Assembly: GCF_034521915.1 (NCBI RefSeq) | Contig: NZ_JAXHLU010000009.1 | Span: 31,610 to 95,609 of the forward strand | DNA: 64,000 nt | From: Fodinibius sp034521915 | Lineage (GTDB): Bacteria; Bacteroidota; Rhodothermia; Balneolales; Balneolaceae | Direction: 5' to 3' | Shown: in pieces, positions 24,716-33,484 of the stretch | How positions within the stretch are numbered: position 1 is the stretch's first letter | How the letters are laid out: each line of letters begins with the position of its first letter | The notes under the pieces: model-generated | The model's input: the letters and a program-made list of their open reading frames with translations, nothing else | Database searches by the model: none | What the model was told of the DNA's origin: nothing | Translations under genes and position numbers: made by a program

Positions 24716-26356
24716 ATGAAGGATTACCTGCGTTCTATTATCAACAATTCGCTGCAACAGTTTGATCTCAGCGAAGACGACATCCCCGAAATTCAGATCG
24801 AAAAACCCAATCAGCCCGAGCATGGCGATGCGGCCTCTAACATAGCAATGAACCTGGCCAGCGTGCTCAAGATGAATCCGCGCAAGATTGCCGAGCAAAT
24901 TGTAGAGGGACTTAAATACGATAATCAAAAAATCCAATCTGTAGAAATTGCCGGTCCCGGCTTCATCAATTTTCGATATGCCGAGAACTACCTTTTTGAT
25001 GAACTGGCCGTTATTCTTAGCAAGGGCTCAACTTTTGGAAAGTCTGATTCCTTAAAAGGTAAGCGCATTCTTATAGAATTTGTGAGTGCCAATCCCACAG
25101 GACCGCTTACTGTTGGTCATGGTCGTAATGCCGTATTGGGAGATACCGTTGCCAATCTACTGGAATGGATCGGCGCCGAAGTAGATCGTGAATATTACTT
25201 TAACAACGCCGGCCGACAAATGCGCAAGCTTGGTGAAAGCGTCCGGGCACGTTATCTACAGCTGTTAGATAAAAAAGCCGAGTTACCGGAGGATGGTTAT
25301 GAGGGCGAATACATTAAAGACATTGCCCAAAAACTTATTGATGAACATGGCGATAATCTCATTGAGACAAAAGAAGTTGATCCTTTTAAGGATAAAGCCG
25401 AGCAACTCATCTTCGATGATATTCAAGCTACGCTACAGCGTATGAATATTGAAATGGATTCGTTCTTTAACGAAAAAGAAGTTTATGAAGATGGCTCTAT
25501 TAAACAAACAGTAGAAAAGCTTCGCGAGAAAGATTTAGCCTATGACAAAGATGGAGCCACTTGGTTTCGCACAACGGAGTTTGGCAAAGATCAGGATACT
25601 GTACTTATCAAAAGTACCGGCGAACCGACCTACCGCCTGCCCGACATTGCCTATCATGCCAATAAGCTCGATCGCGGCTATGATCAATGCATTGACGTAT
25701 TTGGCGCCGATCACATTGATACTTATCCCGATGTTCTTTCCGGTATTCAGGCACTGGGCTACGATCGCAGCAAAGTAGATGTTATTGTTTACCAGTTTGT
25801 AACGCTTGTCAAAGACGGAAAGCCCTTCAAAATGAGTACCCGTAAAGCCAATTTTATTACTCTTGATGAGCTGATGGATGAAGTGGGTGCTGATGTTACG
25901 CGCTTCTTCTTTGAGATGCGCGATCCGAATACACATCTCGAGTTTGATGTTGGCCAAGCTAAAGAAGCGGGTGAAAAAAATCCCGTTTTCTACCTGCAGT
26001 ATGCACATGCCCGTATACACAGCATCTTGCGAAAAGTAGAGCAAGAATACACCTTTAATATTAAAAATAAACCCAAATTGGAGCTACTTACTCATGAGTC
26101 AGAAACAGCGCTCATCAAAAGCCTGCTTCGGTTTCCCGAGATGATTCAAAGTGCTGCTGACAGTCGTGAGCCACATCGGCTCATCAATTACCTTGAAGAC
26201 CTGGCTTCGGCTTTTACCTCCTTCTACCACGACTGCCGCATTCTGGGCGAAGAGAAAGAACTTGTCCAGGCTCGCTCGGCACTGGCCAAAGCAACAGCCC
26301 AAGTGCTGGCCAATGGTTTGGGAATTCTTGGCATTAGCGCACCGGAACAAATGTGA
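24716..26356 (+). CDS. argS: Arginyl-tRNA synthetase
   Basis: Class I aminoacyl-tRNA synthetase that charges tRNA-Arg. The 546 aa include an N-terminal Add-1 domain (to about 110), the HIGH-type motif in SANPTGPLTVGHGRNAV (about 115-131), the KMSKS-equivalent FKMSTRKANF (about 370), and the C-terminal DALR anticodon-binding domain with YLQYAHARIHSILRK. The ATG at 24716 fits the family N-terminus. A tRNA-Arg gene lies at the far end of the window. A 7-bp repeat array starts right after the stop. Confidence 0.96.
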   Translation: MKDYLRSIINNSLQQFDLSEDDIPEIQIEKPNQPEHGDAASNIAMNLASVLKMNPRKIAEQIVEGLKYDNQKIQSVEIAGPGFINFRYAENYLFDELAVILSKGSTFGKSDSLKGKRILIEFVSANPTGPLTVGHGRNAVLGDTVANLLEWIGAEVDREYYFNNAGRQMRKLGESVRARYLQLLDKKAELPEDGYEGEYIKDIAQKLIDEHGDNLIETKEVDPFKDKAEQLIFDDIQATLQRMNIEMDSFFNEKEVYEDGSIKQTVEKLREKDLAYDKDGATWFRTTEFGKDQDTVLIKSTGEPTYRLPDIAYHANKLDRGYDQCIDVFGADHIDTYPDVLSGIQALGYDRSKVDVIVYQFVTLVKDGKPFKMSTRKANFITLDELMDEVGADVTRFFFEMRDPNTHLEFDVGQAKEAGEKNPVFYLQYAHARIHSILRKVEQEYTFNIKNKPKLELLTHESETALIKSLLRFPEMIQSAADSREPHRLINYLEDLASAFTSFYHDCRILGEEKELVQARSALAKATAQVLANGLGILGISAPEQM

Positions 26357-26359
26357 TTT

Positions 26360-26430
26360 CAAGATACAAAATCTCGGGATGCAGGATTCTTGATGCAAGT
26401 TTCAGGATGCAAGATGCAGGTTACAGAGAA
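26360..26430. repeat. Degenerate 7-bp tandem repeat, CARGATG type
   Basis: About ten units of 7 bases (one of 8) run from 26360, for example CAAGATA, CAGGATT, CAGGATG, CAAGATG. The array starts 4 bases after the argS stop codon. Confidence 0.7.
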
Positions 26431-26520
26431 TTCAATGAGATAAGATTGGTAACCTTATAGGCACCTACCCTCATCTCTAAATACCTTCTTAGTTTTACTT
26501 CTCTCATCCAAGATAGTTTC

Positions 26521-26571
26521 CCACGGATAAATCTGTGGTCTAAATGGTTCTATAAAACTCACTTAAGTGAG
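26521..26571. repeat. Pair of palindromes
   Basis: CCACGGA (26521-26527) pairs with TCTGTGG (26532-26538) with one mismatch. CTCACTTAAGTGAG (26558-26571) is a perfect 14-base palindrome. These could be structured ends of an old element. Confidence 0.4.
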
Positions 26572-26743
26572 CTTCCTGGGTTTGCAAGTTAGACTGATGA
26601 TTTATCTTCCAGAGTTAAGGAATAATTAAATGATCCAGAGGCAGCGCCATCGGGGTATCTTAACAAGACTCTAAAATTCCGACCCAAAAGGGCGGGAAAT
26701 TATACTACCTACTTATTAAAATATGCCAATTACAGTAGGGACT

Positions 26744-27973
26744 TTAATACAAGACCCGAAAACGGATGGTGCCCTCCACATTTTTTAGCTCATCAATTAT
26801 TTTTTTGTTGTAGTCAGTATCAATATCGGTAATAACATAACCCACCGTATTATTCGTTTGGAGGTACTGCCCATCAATATTGATGTCGTACCGAGCCAGA
26901 ATATTGTTAATGGTGGCCATAATATTCGGCTTGTTGGCATGAATGTGCAGAAACCGGTGGGAGTCCTCAAAGCCAGGCAGCTTCAAATTAGGTAGATTTA
27001 CACTGCCCGAGGTATTACCGGTATTAATGAAATCCATAATTTTATGGGGCACAAAATTTCCGATATGCTCCTGGGCCTCCATCGTGCTGCCACCAATATG
27101 CGGAGTAAGAATAGTGTTGCGTGCCCCGGCCATCACATCTTCAAAAGGTTCGTCATTGGTTTTAGGCTCTTCGGGATATACGTCGATGCCGGCGCCTAAA
27201 ATACGTTTGGAATCGATGGCCTCGCGCAGGGCTTGGGTATCCACTACCTTGCCTCGGGCCAAGTTTAGAAAAATAGCCTCATCGTGCAGCCAGCTCAGTT
27301 CTTCTTCGCCAATGATTCCCTTGTTAGACGGACGTCCATCCACATGTACGCTCACAATATCAACAGTTTTAAACAGCTCTTCCATAGAAGCGGTACGGGT
27401 GGCATTGCCAAGGGGCATCTTGTCTTCCAGATCGTAATAATACACGTCCAGCCCCATAGCTTCGCCCAATACACTCAGCTGGCTACCAATGTTGCCGTAT
27501 CCCAAAATACCCAGCTTTTTACCACGGAGTTCATGGCTATATTTAGCCGACTTTTGCCATTGACCTTGATGCATAGCCATTATTTTATCGGGTAAATTGC
27601 GAATAAGAAGTACCATTTCGGCAATAGCCAGCTCTACTACACTCCGTGTGTTGCTATATGGCGCATTAAAAACAGCAACACCGTTCTTAGATGCAGCATC
27701 TAAATCAATCTGGTTAGTGCCAATACAAAAGGCTCCAATACACAGCAGGTTTGGGGCGCTGTCAATAACCGATTTCGTCATATCTGTTTTCGAGCGAATG
27801 CCAATAATTTGGGTGCGCTCCAGGGCCTCGTGCAACTCCTCTTCCGACATTGACGAGGTCTGATATGTCACATTGTAGCCCTCCTCTTCGAATAGCTTTA
27901 CAGCATCTTTATGGACGCCTTCGAGTAGTAAAACATTAATCTTATGCTTAGGATACGATAATTCTTTTGTCAT
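26744..27973 (-). CDS. serA: D-3-phosphoglycerate dehydrogenase
   Basis: First enzyme of serine biosynthesis; it oxidises 3-phosphoglycerate with NAD. The 409 aa match the E. coli-type enzyme. The nucleotide fold has KKLGILGYGNIGSQLSVLG (about 152-170). Catalytic residues lie in LNLARGKVVD (Arg), GAGIDVYPEEP (Glu) and LTPHIGGST (His). A C-terminal ACT domain (from about 335, HIHANKPNIMATINNIL) would bind serine for feedback inhibition. The gene is alone on this strand. The start ATG at 27973 is followed by the expected family N-terminus. Confidence 0.94.
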   Translation of the reverse strand: MTKELSYPKHKINVLLLEGVHKDAVKLFEEEGYNVTYQTSSMSEEELHEALERTQIIGIRSKTDMTKSVIDSAPNLLCIGAFCIGTNQIDLDAASKNGVAVFNAPYSNTRSVVELAIAEMVLLIRNLPDKIMAMHQGQWQKSAKYSHELRGKKLGILGYGNIGSQLSVLGEAMGLDVYYYDLEDKMPLGNATRTASMEELFKTVDIVSVHVDGRPSNKGIIGEEELSWLHDEAIFLNLARGKVVDTQALREAIDSKRILGAGIDVYPEEPKTNDEPFEDVMAGARNTILTPHIGGSTMEAQEHIGNFVPHKIMDFINTGNTSGSVNLPNLKLPGFEDSHRFLHIHANKPNIMATINNILARYDINIDGQYLQTNNTVGYVITDIDTDYNKKIIDELKNVEGTIRFRVLY

Positions 27974-28145
27974 GGTTTTATCTTCTTAACACTACTGTCT
28001 TTTAAAAAGTTAATATAATTAGATAACATATCTTAGCTAGAAAGAGGGAATGTAACTAAATTAATTCGAGGCCAAAAAAATTTAGATGCAACGCTTTTTG
28101 TTTTTACAGAAAACCATTTTAGCAGCCCCGCAATTTTAACTTTAC

Positions 28146-28952
28146 TCAGGCAGGAAGCAGCTTTGTAAAGCAAACAATACCTTTTGTAAACTGTTCAGCA
28201 ATCGAAAACCCGGCACGATCAAACATTTGATTACTTTCATCCACCGTCCAAAATGATAAACCACCCAAACCGGCAGAATCCTGTAATAGGCGAATATACC
28301 ACGTCGGTGATTTCACTAAATGCATCATAAAAAAAGTACCATCCTTTTTAATTACGCGCCGAGCCTCATACAATACTTTTATCGGATCGGTAAGCTCATT
28401 AAGTGTCCCACCCATCATCAGCCCGTCAAACGTTGCTCCAAAGAAGGGAAGGTATCGTGCATCAGCTCGAAGCAAATAGAGATCTACATGTTCGGTCTCC
28501 CCCTTTAAGCGTGCTTCCTCAAGCATTTGTCGAGAAAAATCGAGGGCTACCACATCACATTGGGGCTGCTCCTTTTTAACCAACCGACCGTAAAGTGCCG
28601 TTGAGCAACCAATATCCATATATAGTTTATTGGCTTGAGGATTAAGCCAGTCGATAAGAAGCTCTTGCTCTTTTTGAATGGGGAACTCTTCTCCAGTTAA
28701 GATAGAAAGCGATCGTTTTCGCCAGATATCTTCATAAACAGCAGCGGTTAACTTCCAATGATTTGAGCTTTGTGCCCAGGTCATTTCTGATGACTCATCC
28801 CCCAATAAATCGATTACATTTCCGTCAATTTCATATTCATCCCCTTTATTCGAACAAATAGTTCCATTAAAGTTTTTCTGCAGATCAGCAACTTCTGAAG
28901 GGATTGTTATGGACGCGCGCTCATATTTGGGAGACCGGATTTCAAGAGACAT
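28146..28952 (-). CDS. Class I SAM-dependent methyltransferase
   Basis: A 268-aa cytoplasmic methyltransferase of the UbiE/Methyltransf_11 type. Motif I is YMDIGCSTALYGRLV (about residues 110-124), followed by VVALDFSRQML with the acidic residue for SAM ribose, and FDGLMMGGTLNEL for motif II. The N-terminal 80 residues include CSNKGDEYEIDGNVIDLL, reminiscent of the Trm112-like stretch found in some methyltransferases, though with one Cys. The substrate is unknown. It lies 85 bases downstream of the SAM hydroxide adenosyltransferase gene, another SAM-using enzyme, on the same strand. Confidence 0.8.
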   Translation of the reverse strand: MSLEIRSPKYERASITIPSEVADLQKNFNGTICSNKGDEYEIDGNVIDLLGDESSEMTWAQSSNHWKLTAAVYEDIWRKRSLSILTGEEFPIQKEQELLIDWLNPQANKLYMDIGCSTALYGRLVKKEQPQCDVVALDFSRQMLEEARLKGETEHVDLYLLRADARYLPFFGATFDGLMMGGTLNELTDPIKVLYEARRVIKKDGTFFMMHLVKSPTWYIRLLQDSAGLGGLSFWTVDESNQMFDRAGFSIAEQFTKGIVCFTKLLPA

Positions 28953-29037
28953 AGTGGATTATAACCGTTAATATTCAAGATATGATACTTGCGTATTCAA
29001 TCTTACTCAAAGTAATACGCAAACAATTAGATAGGTG

Positions 29038-29844
29038 TTACAATTCTTGTTGACTCTCTTTTTGAAGAATCAATGAAATTTGAGCTCCCTTTTGAACACT
29101 CAACATTTCTTCGGCATTTCCTTTATTGATCCCAACTTCAAGCATCCCAGAACTACCTATATAGGCCACCGGCTCACCTTCGGTAACTTCACCAAAGGTT
29201 TTTTCAATCTCATCAAGAATAGTATTTCCCACATAGATGCGTACGTTTTTATCCCCAATAACTTCTTCCAACAGTTCTTCTGAAATATTAGTTATCAGAT
29301 TGCCGAATTTATCTATATGAATAACCATACCCTCTAATCCGTCCTTGTCGGCAATGGGCACGGTCCAACGATAGCTAACCAAATCCTCAGCCGGATCTCC
29401 AAGCTCTTCTAACGCTACGCCCTGACTTAAGTGAGCAGCAACAGGAGCAAATATATCACGACCGTGAAAGGTATTTGAAGGATCGTCTCTCCAATACTCT
29501 TCGTTTGTCAACCGAACAGCTTTATAATCAACATCCGTGGCAAGAAGGGAAAAAATACCATTGTCGGGACCAACAAAATATTGGTCCGCCATTTTCAGGG
29601 CAATCGCATCACGGTCTGTTCCCACCCCCGGATCAACAACAACGGTATGTACCGTTCCCTTTGGAAAAAGCATAGCCGAATTTTTCAGGATCCAAGAGCC
29701 GGCCATAATATCCTGCGAGGGGATCTCATGGGATATGTCAACCAACCGAACATCTGGTGCGATATTCAGCATGGCAGCTTTCATGGCACCCACATAGTAA
29801 TCCTGCAGACCGAAATCTGTGGTAAGAGTAATCACATTACGCAT
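29038..29844 (-). CDS. SAM hydroxide adenosyltransferase (DUF62 family)
   Basis: A family related to fluorinases that splits S-adenosylmethionine with hydroxide into adenosine and methionine. The 268 aa begin ITLTTDFGLQDYYVGAMKAA (residues 5-24, with SAM-binding Asp), then VVDPGVGTDRDAI and VGPDNGIFSLL, all family hallmarks; NTFHGRDIFAPVAAHLS completes the active site with Arg/Asp. Its start overlaps the dnaN stop by 8 bases on the same strand, indicating translational coupling. The biological role of the family remains unclear. Confidence 0.9.
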   Translation of the reverse strand: MRNVITLTTDFGLQDYYVGAMKAAMLNIAPDVRLVDISHEIPSQDIMAGSWILKNSAMLFPKGTVHTVVVDPGVGTDRDAIALKMADQYFVGPDNGIFSLLATDVDYKAVRLTNEEYWRDDPSNTFHGRDIFAPVAAHLSQGVALEELGDPAEDLVSYRWTVPIADKDGLEGMVIHIDKFGNLITNISEELLEEVIGDKNVRIYVGNTILDEIEKTFGEVTEGEPVAYIGSSGMLEVGINKGNAEEMLSVQKGAQISLILQKESQQEL

Positions 29845-30952
29845 AGGTATTAAGCATCACCGGCATAACAAGCATCAGAATGCGCTCGTTTTCTTCCTCT
29901 TCTGATGGTTTTACAATTCCAGCCCTGTTGGGAGTAGAAAATTCAAAATAGACCTCCTCATCATCAACATTTCCTAATACATCAGCCAGATATTTAGCAT
30001 TAAAGCCAATCTCCATTTCTTCGTCGCTGTATTCGCAGGCAATCGTTTCTTTTGCCTCGCTGCTCATATCAATATCCTCAGCCCTAATAGTTAGCTGATC
30101 GGAATTGAGCTGCAAGCGAATTTGTCGTGTTGTTGAACTCGAGAAAATAGCCACACGCTTCACCGTAGCCAGCATCTGCTCTTTGTTGATAATCAGCGTC
30201 TTTTCATTGTCTTTGGGAATAACCGACTCGTAATTAGGATATTGCTCGTTTATAAGCCGTGTAATTACAATTGTATTTCCACTTTTAAATCGGGCGTGAT
30301 CTTCAGTAATGGTAAGCGCACACTCTTCATCGTGCAGCGCCTTCTTCACCAAGTTTAACGCCTTTTCGGGTACAATAAAATCAACCTCTTTATCGCTGGT
30401 GAGATCTTCTTTGATATACTTTACCAAACGGTGTCCATCGGTAGCTACAAACTTGCTTTCTTCCGGTCCGATATCAAAATAAACGCCCATCATAGCGGGA
30501 CGCAGATCATCATTGGAAACAGCAAAAAGCGTTTTATCAATCGCTGTAGTAATTACTCCCTTATCGGTTTCAAGGGTATGTCCCTCGTCAAGGTTGGGAA
30601 CCTCGGGAAACTCATCGGGATCCTCACCCACAAGCTTATAGGTTCCCTTGTCCGTTCGAAACTTAATATTGAATTTTTCATCTACCTGAAAAGAAACGGG
30701 AATATCCGGCAACTGTCTCAGGGTTTCTATCAAACGATGAGCAGGAATTGCCACCGCACCACCTTCGTCAATATCGGCATTCATCGATTCAAGGATAGAA
30801 ATTTCGAGATCCGTAGCGGTAAGGCGCAGCTTATCTCCATCGCTTTCAAACAAAATAGTTTCAAGAATAGGAAGTGTCGCCTTATTCGGCACCGCCCCTG
30901 ATACAGCGGATAATGCTTTTACCAGTTCACTGCTTGATACGTTGAATTTCAT
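29837..30952 (-). CDS. dnaN: DNA polymerase III beta subunit (sliding clamp)
   Basis: Ring-shaped dimeric clamp that holds DNA polymerases on the template. The 371 aa form three repeated clamp domains. The N-terminus is MKFNVSSSELVKALSAVSGAV and the protein ends LMVMPVMLNTY, containing the conserved VMP(M/V) clamp ending. No dnaA, recF or gyrB is adjacent and no cluster of DnaA boxes is evident, so dnaN is not beside an origin here. The downstream gene overlaps its 3' end by 8 bases. Confidence 0.95.
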   Translation of the reverse strand: MKFNVSSSELVKALSAVSGAVPNKATLPILETILFESDGDKLRLTATDLEISILESMNADIDEGGAVAIPAHRLIETLRQLPDIPVSFQVDEKFNIKFRTDKGTYKLVGEDPDEFPEVPNLDEGHTLETDKGVITTAIDKTLFAVSNDDLRPAMMGVYFDIGPEESKFVATDGHRLVKYIKEDLTSDKEVDFIVPEKALNLVKKALHDEECALTITEDHARFKSGNTIVITRLINEQYPNYESVIPKDNEKTLIINKEQMLATVKRVAIFSSSTTRQIRLQLNSDQLTIRAEDIDMSSEAKETIACEYSDEEMEIGFNAKYLADVLGNVDDEEVYFEFSTPNRAGIVKPSEEEENERILMLVMPVMLNTYA

Positions 30953-31179
30953 AAATAATTATTTTTAGGCTAAGCGTTCGACAGACCTCAATTATTAGTC
31001 TGAATAATAAGTACCATATACTAATAAATACTTGCTCTCTTAGCAACCATTTAACCCATGCTTTCTACTACTAATTTTATGACGCTTTACCCCTATCAAT
31101 TCTACTAGACAGGATATACACATCCTCCAAAAATGGATGGAATTTTCCTTATATTTTGTCTCGTAAAAATTTGAGTTAA

Positions 31180-32124
31180 GTGATTCCGTATAACGTGCAG
31201 ATACTTTTATTGGGACCTACTGCCGTAGGCAAAACCGCTCTCTCAATTGAGCTGGCCCAAGCACTCGATGCCGAAATTATATCTACCGATTCCAGGCAAT
31301 GTTATAAATACATGAATATCGGCACTGCTACCCCTACCGAAAAAGAGCAATCGGGTATACCGCACTACAATTTATCTATCATCGATCCCGCCACTAAAGA
31401 CAGTGTCGTCCATTTTTATGAGCGGGCTATGGAGTGGAAAAACGACATACAGTCGCGTGGCAAAAACGTATTATATGTTGGCGGAAGTACTTTGCACGTG
31501 CAATGTGTTATCCAACCGCTGGATGATGTCCCCGAGTCTAACGAAAAAAACATTGCTAAACTTGAGAAACAGATCGAAAACGAGGGCATCAAAAAGCTAT
31601 ATCAAAAACTACAAGAGGTTGATCCCGATTACGCACAAAATATGGACGGGATGAATACCCAGCGTATTGTTCGCGCTCTCGATGTATGGATGCAAACCGG
31701 CCACCCGTTTAGCTCTTTTCATTCTGATAACGATACGATATCTGTTCCCGAAGACATGATGGTTTTTGGATTACATCGCGATCGCCAAAAACTATACGAC
31801 CGAATAAACCACAGGGTAGATCAGATGTTTGAACAAGGATTTCTGGACGAAGTTCGCACAATTCTTGATATGGGATATACGTTGGAAGATCCGGGCTTAA
31901 ACACGGTTGGATATAAAGAAGCGATTGCTTATTTGAATGATGAAATATCCCGAGAACAGATGATTAATGACATGAAAACCCAAACCCGACGCTATGCCAA
32001 GCGGCAGCTTTCGTGGTTTCGGCGTTGGGATTTTATTAACTGGATCGACCTGGATCAAAAAAACAAATCTGAGGCTCGTAATTTTATCCAGTCGCAGTTA
32101 GCAGCTAAGGCAAATAAAGATTAA
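31180..32124 (+). CDS. miaA: tRNA dimethylallyltransferase
   Basis: Transfers dimethylallyl to A37 of tRNAs that read UNN codons. The start is GTG at 31180. P-loop LLGPTAVGKTALSIELA lies at residues 10-26, the substrate motif ISTDSRQCYKYMNIGTA follows at 34-50, and the family motif YVGGSTLHVQCVI near 97 carries Ser-Thr in place of the more common GGTG. TVGYKEAIAYL and TRRYAKRQLSWFRR mark the C-terminal part. The length of 314 aa is normal. The purS gene follows 37 bases later. Confidence 0.92.
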   Translation: MIPYNVQILLLGPTAVGKTALSIELAQALDAEIISTDSRQCYKYMNIGTATPTEKEQSGIPHYNLSIIDPATKDSVVHFYERAMEWKNDIQSRGKNVLYVGGSTLHVQCVIQPLDDVPESNEKNIAKLEKQIENEGIKKLYQKLQEVDPDYAQNMDGMNTQRIVRALDVWMQTGHPFSSFHSDNDTISVPEDMMVFGLHRDRQKLYDRINHRVDQMFEQGFLDEVRTILDMGYTLEDPGLNTVGYKEAIAYLNDEISREQMINDMKTQTRRYAKRQLSWFRRWDFINWIDLDQKNKSEARNFIQSQLAAKANKD

Positions 32125-32161
32125 CTTTACCCTCATTGAAACCGCATAATTTTACACAAGC

Positions 32162-32410
32162 ATGTATAAGGCTACCGTAAACGTTACACTTCGTAAATCA
32201 ATTCTTGACCCGCAAGGCAAAGCAGCGCATAATGCGCTAAAAAATCTTGGCCTAAATGAGGTTAACCAAGTTCGTATTGGCAAACTAATTGAGCTCGATA
32301 TTGATGCTGATAACAAAGAAGAGGCACACAAAGTTGCCGAAACAGCGTGTTCGAAATTACTTGCCAACGAGGTTATGGAAGACTTTGAAATCGAGATTCA
32401 CGAAAACTAA
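32162..32410 (+). CDS. purS: Phosphoribosylformylglycinamidine synthase subunit PurS
   Basis: Small 82-aa subunit of the three-part FGAM synthase (PurS, PurQ, PurL) of purine biosynthesis. MYKATVNVTLRKSILDPQGK and ALKNLGLNEVNQVRIGKLIE are the family core, and the length is exact. It is separated from purQ by a clpS gene, with spacers of 12 and 3 bases, so all three are one transcript. purL is not in the window. Confidence 0.93.
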   Translation: MYKATVNVTLRKSILDPQGKAAHNALKNLGLNEVNQVRIGKLIELDIDADNKEEAHKVAETACSKLLANEVMEDFEIEIHEN

Positions 32411-32422
32411 TTAGCTATAGCT

Positions 32423-32761
32423 ATGAACCATCTGCCTTTTAGCTCATTAGGATCTGATTCGGGTGCCCAGGAAGAGGAAGCTCCCGATATCGATGTTGAC
32501 GTTCTCGAAAAGGAAGAAGAGGACGAGGAGGAAAAGTCTCCCTGGAGAGTAATCCTCTATGACGATGACATTCATACATTTGACGAAGTTATCGGCCAGC
32601 TCATTAAAGCCCTCGGATGCACCCAGGATCACGCCGAAGAGTTAACATACAAAGTACATAACGAGGGTAAGGCCGAAGTCTACGAAGGCAGCTTTGAAGA
32701 TTGTTTTGAAGTCAACGGCGTGCTCAAAGAAATTCAACTTGTCACCGAAATAAAAGGATAA
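32423..32761 (+). CDS. clpS: ClpS-type Clp protease adaptor with acidic N-terminus
   Basis: Adaptor that delivers N-end-rule substrates to ClpAP-type proteases. The core starts at about residue 40: WRVILYDDDIHTFDEVI, with the substrate-pocket Asp-Asp (normally Asn-Asp) and later ELTYKVHNEGKAEVY, where His is conserved. The 112 aa are a usual length, but the first 38 residues are very acidic (EEEAPDIDVDVLEKEEEDEE), unlike classic ClpS. It sits inside the purS-purQ operon. No ClpA is in the window. Confidence 0.87.
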   Translation: MNHLPFSSLGSDSGAQEEEAPDIDVDVLEKEEEDEEEKSPWRVILYDDDIHTFDEVIGQLIKALGCTQDHAEELTYKVHNEGKAEVYEGSFEDCFEVNGVLKEIQLVTEIKG

Positions 32762-32764
32762 ACT

Positions 32765-33466
32765 GTGTCTGCTACATTTGGCGTAATTGTATTTCCCGGC
32801 TCTAACTGCGATCACGATGCGTACCATGCCATGGCTCATGTCATGAACGCTGAAACGAAATTCCTATGGCATAAAGATACCGATCTTTCGGATATCGATT
32901 TTTTGTTGATACCCGGCGGATTTTCGTACGGAGATTATCTCCGCTCTGGTGCCATTGCCCGTTTTTCACCTATCATGCAATCAGTTATTGAATTTGCTGA
33001 AAAGGGCGGCCCCGTACTGGGTATCTGCAACGGATTTCAGATCCTGCTGGAGGCCGGACTCCTGCCCGGAGCGATGCTACACAATAAGGATTTACGTTTC
33101 GTTTGCAAGCAAACACATCTGCGCTGCGAAACATCTGATACGCTCTTCACCCGAAATATTGAGGAGGGTAGCGTTCTGCAGATTCCCGTAGCTCACGGCG
33201 AGGGAAATTACTTTACGGATAAAGATCAATTAAAAAAGCTTCAGGATAACGATCAGATTGTCTTTCGCTATTGTGATTCCCAAGGTAATGTTACCGACGA
33301 AGCCAACTTTAACGGATCTGTCGATAACATCGCCGGAATTTGTAATACCCGGCGTAATATTCTTGGAATGATGCCTCATCCCGAACGTGCCGTAGAACAA
33401 CTTATTGGGTCTGATGACGGTAAGCGTATTTTTGAATCTGTTCTGAATGAACTCGCTGTTGCATAA
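32765..33466 (+). CDS. purQ: Phosphoribosylformylglycinamidine synthase subunit PurQ
   Basis: Glutaminase subunit of FGAM synthase. The GTG start at 32765 lies 3 bases after the clpS stop and yields MSATFGVIVFPGSNCDHDAY. The class I amidotransferase triad is visible: nucleophile Cys in VLGICNGFQILLEAGLLPGA (about residue 87), and His/Glu in MMPHPERAVEQL (about 208). The 233 aa are typical of the small PurQ. Partners are PurS upstream and an unseen PurL. Confidence 0.95.
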   Translation: MSATFGVIVFPGSNCDHDAYHAMAHVMNAETKFLWHKDTDLSDIDFLLIPGGFSYGDYLRSGAIARFSPIMQSVIEFAEKGGPVLGICNGFQILLEAGLLPGAMLHNKDLRFVCKQTHLRCETSDTLFTRNIEEGSVLQIPVAHGEGNYFTDKDQLKKLQDNDQIVFRYCDSQGNVTDEANFNGSVDNIAGICNTRRNILGMMPHPERAVEQLIGSDDGKRIFESVLNELAVA

Positions 33467-33484
33467 ACCGGCAACAATTATTTT

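Larger units (their letters stand above)
26357..26743. other. Intergenic stretch rich in repeats and palindromes
   Basis: A 387-base gap between convergent argS and serA. The first 75 bases are 7-bp repeats; palindromes lie at 26521-26538 and 26558-26571. No gene was recognised. A degraded mobile element is possible but not demonstrable. Confidence 0.55.

Noticed and set aside
30953..31179. Possible replication origin beside dnaN.
   Set aside because: No dnaA or recF neighbour and no cluster of DnaA boxes; only one weak box-like sequence near 31117.
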